Shown: positions 42,394 through 54,081 of the stretch, piece after piece | Position numbering within the stretch: the stretch's first letter is position 1 | How the letters are laid out: each line of letters begins with the position of its first letter | DNA from: Nepenthes gracilis | Taxonomy: Eukaryota > Streptophyta > Magnoliopsida > Caryophyllales > Nepenthaceae | Direction: 5' to 3' | Assembly (NCBI GenBank): GCA_033239525.1 | Contig: BSYO01000010.1 | Location: forward strand, 14,724,042-14,788,041 | DNA length: 64,000 bases | Notes under the pieces: generated by a model | What the model was told of the DNA's origin: nothing | The model's database searches: none | The model's input: only the letters and a program-made list of their open reading frames with translations | Program-made: the position numbers and the translations under genes

Positions 42394-45300
42394 TCAATTC
42401 ATGGTTTTACGTATGGTCTTAAATTTTCTTTGAGCTTTCAGATCGACCACAACTACGGTGATGTTGTCCTTTGTACCCTTCTGAAGGGCACGGTTAGAGA
42501 GACAATTGGCAGCTGCTTGAGCAGCAGGATCAATTCCTATACCCCTTTCCAAAGGGAGTTTGACATCGTTCTTCTTGTGCCACATGAGTATCCGTTTTCT
42601 GGCTGTCTCACACGCTTCTCCATTTGTCATCACATCCCATAAGCCATCGCTAGCCAAAATGAGGCATTCGTCTTCCTTTGCCCGGGGTATGAACATGACT
42701 TCTGGATTGGGAATGATCCACGGTTCCAAGTATCTATCGCCTGCACCCAGTAAGGAGCTGGCCTTAGAATCTGTTGTGACATGTTATTGTTTAGAGTCTC
42801 AACAGCACAAACATTTTCCACAGCAGAACACAGTAAATAACAGCACAAGAGCAATCAATTCACAATTTTTTTCCCACAAAATCTCCACATCCGGAATTCA
42901 CTCAGAAATATTTTGGCTTACAGGGTATGGGTTCTTAGCTGTTCATTCCTTCCTACCTCTTTTACGCCAAACCCATATATTGTAAGACTAGACAACAAAA
43001 ACAAACTTACCGTTGGGAATGGATTATTGAAACTATGTTGAATATGAAGTCGAGAACAGATCTTTACATAAAGTAATTTATAAACCCTTTGCTTGAATTC
43101 TTAAGGAAGTGAAATAATGAGAGGCAATCACAAAATTAAAATGAAGAATACACGAATTTCATGGAAACTCTTATAATCAAAGGGTAAAAATCACTTATAA
43201 CATAAATAAGCTGATTCAGGCAAAATCTCCCAAAAAGACCTTCGAAACATAAATAAGTTGATTGCAACAAAATCCCTCAAAAACACCTTTGAAGTTACCA
43301 CTAAATATAAATTGGATTGCCAAAATGTGGTTTCTCCGGAAAACTTGATCAGAAGTCCTAATGTTGACTTCCAAAAATCGTTGTTGCCTTCCATGTCGGC
43401 GTTAGTAAACCCAACCAAAACGGGCTTGTTGTTACACACTTGAGAATCCGCTTCATGGTGAACTAATACTCCTTTTCAGGATTTAAAAGGAATCAATTAA
43501 CAATACCAACCACATGAACAATATTCAGCCTCATATAAACCATTGCATACATCAAACTACTCACCGCCAAAACATAAGGAACTCATTTCATGTTATCCTT
43601 CTCTTCATCCATAGAAAGACTTTATTGAGTGCTTAATTTTAAGTGATTGGCCAGAGGAGTACTAATCAGTTTGGATTTCTTCATATTGAATTTTTGACAC
43701 AGCTTTTCAACATAGCTCTCTTGAGATATCTAGACCTTATCGTTCTGGTCAAGAAAAATTCTTATGCCAAAAATTTGCTTTCCAGGTCCTAAGTCTTTTC
43801 TAGCAAAAGACTTGCTCAATTGCTTCTTTAGCTTGCTAATTTGGAATGCATATCACCCAACAATGAGTATATTATCAACATAGAGCAGGAGGACAATAAA
43901 ATCCCCTTCTAATAACCTTTGTATGGAAGCACAATAGTCTGAAATAGCCTTTAATTACTATTGCTTCACCATAACAGACTCGAACTTTTTATACCATTAT
44001 CTAGGAGTTTGCTTCAGTCTGCAAATGCTCCTTTTCAAGTGGCATACCATATGCTCCCCCTTAACCTTGAATCCCTTTAGTTACTCTTTGTAAATTTTAT
44101 TCTCAAGATTACTACGGAAGAACATTGTCCGCACGTCTAGTTGCCCCCACTTCAAAGTTTAGACACACAGCTAATGTGAGGACAATTTGAATGGAAAACG
44201 TCTTCACTAGAAGAGAGAAAATCTCCTCAAAATTGACGCCCTTTCTTTGATTAACCCTTCACAATTAATCTTACCTTGTACCTTGGTTATAGATTATTCT
44301 CTTTGGGTTTCAATCTGAATAGCCATTTGTTCTTGAGTGTCCTCTTGCCCTCAAGCAATTTCACCACATCAAATGTGTGTTTTTCATGCAAAGACTTCTT
44401 CTCACTTTGCATGGCTTCAATCCACTCCGTGTGATCATCCTCTATGGCTTCTTCATAGCATTTGGGTTTTTCGCTATCAGTAACACATACTCTTCACATG
44501 ATAAACGTGTGAAAGGATTTTGATTTCTTATAGATCCTTGAGGAGCAACAGCAGGTATAAGTCAGGAATGTCAATATGAACATCATCGTGGTCTTCATCG
44601 TGAACTTGTTCAACATCATAAAAGGTAAGAACAACATGGTCTCCATTAGCACCGAGATCATATAAAGTGCAATCGTCAACATGGATTGATGATGCTGTCC
44701 AATGGTATCGATCCATATCGCATAGATGACTAGTGCTACGAGAAATGGCCTTCTTAATCTTGCCAATATCTTCAATAGTCACATTCTCAATGAACACATC
44801 TTCTCTTGATCAAACAAACTTTTTCTATACCGGATCATAAAATCGATGGCTAAACTTGTCTTTTTTATAATAGAGATAAATGCATTGTTGTGATTTACAA
44901 CAAGTTTAGACCTTTTATCCTTAGGAATGTGGACAAAAGACTTGCAACCAAATACATGCAAGTGATAATAAGACACCTCATTCTCGTGCTAGACTTTGAC
45001 GGAAACTTTATCATTCAAAGGAACAGTCAGCGAGAGTTTGATGACATGAGTCACACCATTTAAGGCTTCCCCTAGAAAGAATTGGGCATTTTACATCCGA
45101 AAGTACACATCAAACTCTCTTAAATAATGTTCAGTTTATTCTTTCATCTACACTATTTGGCTGTGACATCGGACACACTTTAGCTTCTTCCCCTTTTGTC
45201 TTTCAATTAAGGTATGGAATTCCTTGAAAACATCAAGGGCTTGATTATTTGACTTCAAGGTTTATATCCATAACTTCATTGAACAATCATTAATAAATGC

Positions 45301-48300
45301 AATTTAATAAAGTGCTCTGCCAAGTGTTTTACATTTAAAGGACCAAATATATCAATGTGTATAAGGTCCAAAAGATCCGATTTCTTAGAAAAAAAATTTC
45401 TATGAAAGGAAACTCTTTTTTGTTTTCTAGCCATGCAATAAAAACATGTCTTTAGCTTTAACTCCTTCACTTCCACAAGAAGACTCTTTTTCATAACATA
45501 ATTGAGCCCCTTCTCAATCATGTGACTAAGTATTTTGTGCCAAAATTCCATAGACTCACTTTCATCGATCATGTTTGCAACTTTGTTGAAGAATGAAGCT
45601 TGTAATACATACAAGTTAGTTAATTTTTTCCCATGAGCCATAACTAGAGAACCTTTAGTTAGTTTCTAAGAACCCTATTAGAGAGTATTGCAAAAGTCTT
45701 CTTCATCAAACTTTCCGACCAAAATAAGATTTAGCCGTATATTCATAATGTATCAAACATCACTCAAGATAAACCATGTGCCAATGTCGGTCATCAAACA
45801 AAAATCACTGCATCTGACAATACGTGACAAGCAATCAATGCCCATCTTTAGTACCCAAAGTTACCAACAGTATAAGATGTGAAGAATTCCATCCTAAATG
45901 TAATATGGAGTAATGCAATACAGTCTATCACCCAATTTGTCTCGTGGCTAACAAAGTTGATCACATCTTCGCAAACAACATGAGGATCAAGTTGATAAGA
46001 GTGGGAAGCTACTTATCATCACAAGCCTTTTCTTATTCTTATCACCAATATCTTTGTTTCACACTTCCACTTTTAACAATACTTATAAATGTGACCCTTC
46101 TTATCACAATAATAGCATTCAAGATTCTAATAACTTGACTTTGACTTGCTACAACTTTTGTTTCAACTCTCAAATCCTTTGCCCTTACACCTTCCCTAAT
46201 TTTTGAAGACCAGCGCCTTAGGTTGTGAAAACGAAGAACCTTGAGATTTCCTCCTCATTTCTTCATTCAAGAACTACACCCTTAGCCACATTCGGTGTCA
46301 CAACATCGTTTAGAGCAGAGTTGGTAATGGAGATCCAAATAATCTTTCACGAATCTCATAAAATTGTTAGCAGCCACAAATCAATTAACTCATCGTCATA
46401 TCTTATGCCCATACCAGAAGTTAATCAATGCTACCTTGGAACGCATTGAAACGGTTAACAATGGAATCATTTCTTTCTCTTTACTCTATTTGCACCAATT
46501 TCATGAATTGGTACAATTTGTCGTTACCAATATTTGAAGCAAACAATAACTTTGAGTTTATCCCACAAGGTTTCTCATTCCACATGTGATTGTATATGTT
46601 GTCATCAACAAATTATTTAATATACCCACAAACTTGCTTGTACTCATAAGTTCATTCCTCTTTAGTTTTGGATTCTGCCTCTAAGTAAAAGACACAAAAA
46701 TATACATTGTTTTAACAAACAATAGATGTTTCATCTTACTCCTCCAAATATAAAAATTTGTATCATTCAAGCAGATCATCTTGTATATGCTCTCCAGTTT
46801 AGACAAAAGCAAGAAACCTGTTTACTCTAATACCATTTGTTGGAAACGAACCTTCGAAACTTTGCCGAACAGAAAATCAAGAACAGATCTCTACAAGAAA
46901 TAATTTTTGTGCCCCTTGTTTGAATTCTTGAGGAAGCGAAATAATAAGAGCTAATCAAAAAATTAAAATGAAGAACACAAATTTCATGAAAACCTTTCTA
47001 ATCAAAGGGTAAAAACAACTTTTAATGTAAGTTGATTACCAAAAAATCTCTCAAGAACACCTTTAAATTTACCACAAAAATGGAAAACCAAGAAAAAATT
47101 ACAACTAAAGAAAATGGAAAGAAATCATTGATACAAATATTCTTAAACATAGACTAGGACACATACCCAAGATTATGAAGAAAGAAATAAGATCAAATGC
47201 CTAAGCAATGGCTGAAAATCTACTCCTTTTGTTCCCACCCTCTTTCAATTCGTTGAACTCTAGTGTTTTTGGATAATTCCCTGAGATAATCTTAAATTAG
47301 ATCAAAACTAACTTAAAAATACGTCTGGAAATCGAATATTGGAGGTTGGTGTCCAAACGTGGATGTTGGCATTCAAACGCTATAAGTTGGTAGTAGAACA
47401 CCGGAAGTTGGCATTCAAATGCAACAAAGAAAACGTTTTTGAACAAATTCCACGCACATGTGCCCTTTATAAGTGCATCAAGCGTGTTCTACATTGATTT
47501 TTCACGAACGTGCACAACTTTATACACATGTCGGGCCTATATACGTGCATCAGGTGCAGGCTATTTTGTTTTCCACACACGTGTTCATATTGCATGTGTC
47601 ATGCGTGGGTCATCTCCAACATAGAAAAAGTTATGTACAGAAGACATGTGACTGACGAGAGAGTGACCCATCCCAATACTTGGCTATCGTTTCCCGTTGT
47701 TTTATCACCCATTAGCCTAAACTGGTTTTCCATCTTTACTTGAAGCAACACAACACGTGAGAATGCACATTTTATTGCACCAGAAGGCACTTGAAGAGAC
47801 AGCTACATATACAAGTTTGCTATGCATGAACCTAATAAAAGGGGCAACTGAGAGCAAAAAATCTCTCATTACTTTCTTTCTTCAAATTAAAAAGCAAATT
47901 ACTCATGTATACACCAAAATCTTATAATTTTAAACATTTCTCATCTCCAAATTCTCAGATTTTGTGGTAAATTTAAAATTATTATTGAAATTGGTTGAAT
48001 AAGAAAAAAGGTAAATTTATTGTTTTTGATACATTTTTCACACTATTTGTTGATTGATCTAATATATATATATATATATTTCTAGCAAATATCTTACAAA
48101 TTTCATGCTAAAAAATGAGATCTAAGCCTTCATTCTCAAAACTCTAAAATTATATCCGAGGTAAAATTTCAAGATTTAATCAAATTTATGTTTAGAATTT
48201 ATAGATTTATATTATAAAAGCTTATTTTACATATTTTATGTTGAATGTTGGATTTTTTTTTTTCAAATTTGTTTAATTCATTTCTTAAGACTCTTTGATT

Positions 48301-51300
48301 GTCAAGTTATGATGTTGTTAATTATTTGTTCTTGAATTTTATTATTCTTGATTTATGGTGTTGAGGCTCTTAATTTTTTTTCCTGAATTTTTTTTAAATT
48401 TTTATTTTTAGTTTGAAAATTTAATTAGGAAAAAAGTAATCATTTTTAATATTATTTGTTTAATCAAATTATGTAATTATAATTAACTACAAATTTTATT
48501 ATTGTTAATTTTTTATATATGTTTCTTTTTTTCTGTAATTGTTTTCTGAACAATATGAATTATTTATCCAGAATTTTTTTTGAGATTATGCATTTCTAGA
48601 AAAAAAATAATTTTTTTGAAATAAATTTAATTTTTAAAATTCTTTATTCGATCAAATTATGTAATTAATTGTTCTCAAATTTTAGTATTGTTAATTGTTG
48701 ATTTAAGTTCCCTTTTTTAATTTTTTTTTCTAAATTTAGATTTTAAAAGTTTGTATAAATATTTTAAAATTTCAACATCAAAGAAATGGATAGGGATGAG
48801 TGGCAGAGTAGAAGCAAGAGGGGATCATGGGGGTGATGTAGGGTGACAATTTTGCAATCTTATGCCGAGAGATAAGAATAAATCTAAATGTAAATTTTGT
48901 GACAAATTGTTAGAATGGATGGACCACTATACTAAAAGAACATTTGGCCCACATTAGGGGGAGTATTGCTCCTTGTAGCCATATGTTGGAAGAAGTTAGG
49001 CAACTTATACAAAACTATCTAAATGGGTAAAACAAGTAAAGAATAGAGAAAAAGAGAATTATGAGGGGGGCTTGGGCTCACATGAGAATGTCATAGATAG
49101 TATGCTCAAGCGTGAAGCAATGGATGGCTTAGATGGTTTAGCAATATTGTGGATTTAGGAGGGGAGGAGGATTTACAATTTAAGATGACTAGACCAGAAA
49201 GAATAAGAAGCCATAATGTATGGGAGGAGACACAAATTCAAAACTCAGCCACCTCGTTTTGAGGAAGGTAGTAATAGTGGTGGAGTGGGAGTGATTGATG
49301 GTTGGAGCTCAAGGATACAATGATCCTTGACCCATATCCTCTTTGTTAACCTTTGGAGTGGAATGGTAAAAACCAACAACTAGGTCTATTTATGAATCTA
49401 TGGCCAAGCAAAAATAGTCATCAAGGATGGTTGTCATTCTTTGCTAACCTTTGGAAGATGCTTAATCAGAGATGGAATTTTTAGTTACATCATGAGTTGC
49501 ATGTAGTAGGTATGTAATAAAATTTAATAAAAAAATATTGTTAGTTTAATTACATTTTTTATATATATGTACTTATGTCCTTAATACTACTCCTTAATAC
49601 GAGTTACTATTAGGTTATCGTCTAAATCTCCATTATCAATATGGTGGCAAGCTTTTAAACCATTTGGAGATGATGAATGGGGTAAAAGAGATTATCCAAA
49701 GATTAGAATCCAACCTTGATAATCAAACTAGAGCAATAAATTAAATATGTAACTATATATGCAATGCAAATGTGCAACTTATTTATATTGCTTTTAAAAT
49801 TTAAGTTTCTATTATTAAAATTAATAGTTCAATCTTAATAAAAATAACATTCGTTCACATGTTCATTATAATATTGAGTATTGACAATTTCTTTAGCATG
49901 TTTTAGTCGTCGATCTTTCAAGATAAATAACACAACTCATACAGCGTTCAGCTTTATCAACAAATCTAGTTAAGTAAAAGTTTAGTTGGCTTTTTTTGCC
50001 AATCAATTATAATATTTTACAGCTAATAAGTTACATGGGCCTTTATTAACCATTTAAATTTTAATTTAATATTGGTTAATACAGCTAAATAGTAAATTCA
50101 TTATGAAAGTTTTGCTCCTAAGCTACAAATAATTGTTGTTTGGGTTCTAAGTCAAACTACTTCTTCCTTTAAATACGAGAGAAATTGGAATACTTTTAAC
50201 ACTATATACACAAAAATGATGAAGAAACTAAAATATGGGAGATTCAATAAATTAATCTATATCTACTACAACTTAAGGCTATAAATAAAAAATGCTACAG
50301 GAAAGATCCAAACTGAATTAGAAAATCAATTTAATCAAATCAACTTAGATTATATATTCGAGAAAGATAATTCCTCGGATTTATAGTCTGAGAAGTGAGA
50401 GAGACCACTTCTTGATGGCCAAAATAATTTAAAGTGGCCAAGAGACGGAAGTTTTACTTTCCCGGATGAGCTTAGCTCCGTTAGTGACAATACAGAGACC
50501 GGAGGTGAAGGTAGAAGCGGTGGTGATGGAGTCACTGTCATTCCATTAGATCATGATAATGGTGATAATAATGATGAGCATGTATCTCCACTTATTAAAT
50601 AAACTGGCATCCTCCTTCCCCATATCTCAGAGATTATTCATATGCTGCCCTATGAGATGGTGTAGACACAAACTTATAGAAGAAGAGGGCAAGACACCCA
50701 AATAGCTAAAGGCTCGTCATCTTAAAGGGTGATAGTTTTGGTAGCTTTGAGATTTCAAAATGCCCCAATGTCAGTGGTAATTCTAATACACAAAACTATC
50801 CTCGTGCCAAGGATTTCTCGACTTATTGATAAAAGCATCCGCCCTATTACCAACATAGGTACAAATGCCCTGGACAGCTAGATTATTATGGAGCACCCCA
50901 AGACCTAACTCATTTTCCACTATAACAATCTAGCCAAGAACATTCAATGAGTACTACTAATGATAAGTTTGATAGTAGTATATATGGATATTATTCTAAT
51001 TACCAACGGAAAATGCGGAGACGATATCCAAATCAATCGTCTATGATCAAAGCAACGAGGATAATGAATATACTCCAGAATGAAGATCAACATAGTGGTG
51101 AATCAAGGCAATTTGCCAACTTCGACTTATAGTAATATAGTCGTAATTTGATTATTACTTATTACTTACTAGTATTAACTTGATTGAGTATCAGATAGTG
51201 TCATAAATTGTCTTATTTTCTACAGAGTGCAAACTGTATGGCTTGACAATGAGCTTGCTTATATACTAACTCGGTTATATCAATGTAAACGATACAAAAT

Positions 51301-54006
51301 TATGAGTATTTTATTTGCTCTTTCTTTCTAATTGTTAATAACCTGCACACATGTCATTTGGTAGCGAACGACAATTCATTCTATTTATTTAGTTTTATTT
51401 TTATAGTTTTATTGTCTTATATTATATAATTTAATATTAAAATGATTCAACGAGTAACAAAAGTTTAAAACACGTAAATATGCATAATAGAATTAAATAT
51501 AGTTAAATTTTAGTATTATCTCAATTTTGATGTGATCACGAAAGAAATTACATCTGATATGGCCAATACCGATAAGGCCGCAATCAATACTGATATTTTC
51601 ATCTATAGCTGAGACGTTTGTGTAACTAATAAGAGTCATGTAGATCCAAAATTCCATAGTTAATCAGAAATAATTCAAGAGTGAAATCAAACCACCTTTG
51701 AAACAGTTTTAATTTTTAGACATTTGACATTCAACACAACTACAAAGTGTTATCAGTTTTCAGCATTTTCTACCTTTAGCACTCAGAATTTTCAGATCAT
51801 ATAACATTAGGCCAAAACCATGTCTAGACTGGGCCTTAGGCCCTACCTTATGATTGTAGACTCAAAAGCCCTGGCAACTTGCCTTTCACCTTAGCTTAGG
51901 GAATAGAGGGCGCTCCATTGCATAAGCATGATGAAGCCCTTCTATCTCCCTATGACCATTGGATTAGGGCAAATCCAACCGTCCATGTTTTAAGATAATA
52001 AAAAAATATGAAAAAAATATGTAAATTATTGTTTAATTGTTGTTCCTTTTATATAATATTGAAATATCAAAATACTCATTATTAAAAAAACAAAATCATA
52101 AAAAAAAATATTCACATATTTTTAAACTTTTTAAAATATAAATTTGGCCTTTGGATTCCTAATCCAAGGGCCCTTGTGGCGTTGGGCAGGGGCCAGGATG
52201 GTGCGCCGCTCATCCTGTTAGGTTAGCGGGCTAATTCTAAGAGCTGAGAAACCATTTTAAGCACAGAATGATATGGGCACTTCCATCCACAAACAACAGG
52301 TGACCAGTTCGCTAATTCATGCCAATTTTATCACTATTTCAAATCTCTTGTAGCATCAAAATGCCAAATGATATTGACAAGCAGCAATAATTATTATCTA
52401 ACAAGCCCAAAGGCACCAAGATGATAGTTTCTCACCATCAAGAATCTTCAAGCTATCACCTGATGATGATAGACAGATAATATGACTATAACAAACACAT
52501 TCAACTAAAAATTCTTTAACCCTTAAAAAAGGAGGATTTTGTCAGGAAATGTGTTAGCAAAAAACTCAGAAGGAGGACATACCAATAGACCTTGACATTG
52601 CAAGAACACCAAAAACTCGTTGCCCATTCCAATGGATGACTTTTCCTCCAGCTGCCTCAATCCTTGCATATTCATCTTCCCGATTTGGCTGAGAGAATGA
52701 AACAAAATATGAAATGATTTTACTAACTTTTCATACATAATCATCAAGGCAATAAGGATGCAGATTCATGAGATATGAGAATTACTTTATGATCCACAGA
52801 TAATGCCATTGCCTCCTTCCCACGACACAGCACTGCTCTAGAATCTCCACAATTAGCCACTATAATATGCGATGAGCAAATTATGGCAACAACTGCAGTA
52901 GATCCAACAGTATCAGGAGCAATAGGTTCACCTCCATCCTTTCCACTCACTTCATCATCAATCTTTAGAAACAATTTCGTAAACGCTTTTCTCCACTGCT
53001 CCTGCCAATCATCCTTTATAGTTCCATTAGTCACGCACTCTATGATGAATTCCAGCTCCTTGTGCAAAGCAACATGGATACAGTCTCGACAATAGTTTGC
53101 AACCTAAATTCAATAAGTTGATTCCATGGAGCACCTTCTACTCAAAGATTATGTAAATTAAGGAAACAAGGAATGCCAATAGAACAATATATGAACATTG
53201 AAAATTACCCGTGAGCCACCATGGCCGTCATAGACTCCAAAGAAATGAGCAGTCAAGTGACTTAAACACCTGGTCATGTCATTAAGCACCCTTTCATCAA
53301 CAAACATTTGAACGGGAATTTTCATAAAGCCAGGCATGGCAGTAACTGCATCTTCCATCTCCGCTCTCCTACCACACATAGATGTGTATCCCCAGAGGGG
53401 AATAGAATCCACTTCAAAAATACTGTGAACAACTGTTCTGCAAAATCTTTTTTCCAATGGCAATTGAAGAGCCACTGAAGATGATTTTATGCTTGACCCT
53501 TCACCAATCTCTTGTTCAAGGCTCGCAACCACAGCAAGGGGATTGATCTCAATCTCTGAATCCATATTTGACTCCCCCAAGTCAGGTATCTTTGCAATAA
53601 TCTCCACATCAAGAGAACTTGGAATATCTATCTCAGAATTATCCTCCAAAGCTATCAATTCCTCACCACATATACCACAAGTCTCACTCGTTGCAGAGTG
53701 AGAACGAGAGAGATTAAGAAGTTGATCACCGTCTAACGATAAGTAATCATCTTCTTCAACATCATGAACATCTACATCACTAGTAATATAATTGCTTTTA
53801 GCATCAGAAATTGCATCCAACAATACAAAACCGCTGCCAGCCGCATCTTCCTTTGACACTGAAACTGCTACTATACAAACTTTACTGGGTGAAGAATTGC
53901 AATTACCATCCTCAGCACCTCCAAAGACAGACTCCTCTGAAACCCGGGTTGCAGGGTTAGACAAACCTGCCGCATCATCCATCAGTTCAAGTCCCCTAAT
54001 ATCCAT
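42394..54006 (-). CDS. HAB1: Clade A protein phosphatase 2C, HAB1-type ABA co-receptor
   Basis: Clade A PP2Cs dephosphorylate SnRK2 kinases and are blocked by ABA-bound PYR/PYL receptors. Exons on the minus strand: 54006-53209, 53103-52786, 52688-52583, 42740-42394; phases agree, 522 aa. The PP2C domain starts near residue 203. Metal-binding motifs are DGHGG (260-264), SDGLWDV (D439) and GTKDN (D499). W392 in VIHWNG is the conserved Trp that locks ABA receptors. A 200-residue acidic N-terminal extension is usual for HAB1. Intron 3 is about 9.8 kb because of transposon insertions. An upstream in-frame ATG at 54081 is followed by a TAG at 54027-54025, so translation probably begins at 54006. 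The symbol is by similarity; HAB2-like is possible. Confidence 0.88.
43011..43310 (-). repeat. Truncated 3' LTR of Copia-2
   Basis: This aligns by eye with 46838-47090: shared blocks include GAACAGATCT, TGAATTCTT.AGGAAG.GAAATAAT and TAATCAAAGGGTAAAAA. The expected TGTTGG start reads CGTTGG. A roughly 50-bp internal duplication around AAATAAG.TGATT (43197-43290) is absent from the other LTR. Confidence 0.72.
43310..46460 (-). pseudogene. Copia-2 gag-pol relics
   Basis: Minus-strand pieces are: GAG-pre-integrase ([16 protein letters not shown], near 45540), integrase start ([15 protein letters not shown], near 45370), integrase C-terminal part ([19 protein letters not shown], near 44950), the linker VTIEDIGK near 44780, and an RNase H start ([20 protein letters not shown], near 43400). 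Reverse-transcriptase relics between 43600 and 44450 are heavily broken. Zinc-knuckle sequence is recognisable near 46100 with poor frame. The VTIEDIGK linker resembles the one in Copia-1 (ETIEDMGK), pointing to related elements. Confidence 0.75.
46838..47757 (-). repeat. 5' LTR of Copia-2 (right border estimated)
   Basis: It begins TGTTGG next to the primer-binding site. A TATA-like CTTATAAAGGG, read on the minus strand, lies near 47465-47475, in the right place to drive element transcription. The outer end is placed near the ACACAACAC stretch at about 47750 and is uncertain. Confidence 0.55.
47758..48809. other. AT-rich intron-3 sequence between two insertions
   Basis: Very AT-rich DNA with T homopolymers and a short TA tract near 48062-48080. 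No coding relic or terminal repeat was recognised. It could be original intron or the 5' flank of the hAT relic. Confidence 0.45.
48810..51130 (+). pseudogene. hAT-family transposase relic in HAB1-like intron 3
   Basis: It runs opposite to the host gene. A BED-type zinc-finger region is visible in shifting frames at 48860-49020: [10 protein letters not shown], then [14 protein letters not shown] and SIAPC followed by [11 protein letters not shown]. Near 49630-49710 the pieces [21 protein letters not shown] fit the WW-containing C-terminal region of hAT transposases. A Tyr/Asn/Gln-rich tail ([21 protein letters not shown]) ends at the TAG 51130. Middle catalytic parts are lost. hAT enzymes move DNA transposons by cut and paste. 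Terminal inverted repeats and the 8-bp target duplication were not found. Confidence 0.6.
51131..52582. other. Remaining intron 3 near exon 3 of the HAB1-like gene
   Basis: Mostly AT-rich intron. A GC-richer block at 51815-52245 contains GGGCCTTAGGCCC and CCTTGGATTAG-type short inverted motifs, perhaps a small MITE-like relic, without clear ends. Intron retention beyond the donor at 52582 meets a TGA after four more codons. Confidence 0.4.
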
Positions 54007-54081
54007 AAGTCTAATATGGTTGGGCTACCACAGGCTGTAATACCTAAATGGCATTGCAACAGTTGGAAATATCTCCTCCAT
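54007..54081 (-). promoter_or_regulatory. Former N-terminus / short upstream ORF of the HAB1-like gene
   Basis: ATG at 54081-54079 opens MEEIFPTVAMPFR, the start expected for HAB1 proteins, but codon 19 is TAG (54027-54025). The frame then continues without a break into the present start MDIRG at 54006. The 18-codon piece now acts as an in-frame upstream ORF. Loss of the first 25 residues lies outside the phosphatase domain, so activity could persist. Confidence 0.75.

Larger units (their letters stand above)
43011..47757 (-). mobile_element. Ty1/copia element inside HAB1-like intron 3 (Copia-2), deleted
   Basis: Two related flank blocks, about 43011-43310 and 46838 onward, are in the same orientation. 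A primer-binding site TGGTATTAGAG on the minus strand lies at 46825-46835 next to the TG of the right LTR. Integrase and RNase H relics lie between, minus strand, like the host gene. The left LTR breaks off at about 43310 directly against an RNase H fragment, so the end of pol, the polypurine tract and most of that LTR were lost in one deletion. The right border near 47757 is estimated; no target duplication was found. Confidence 0.8.
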
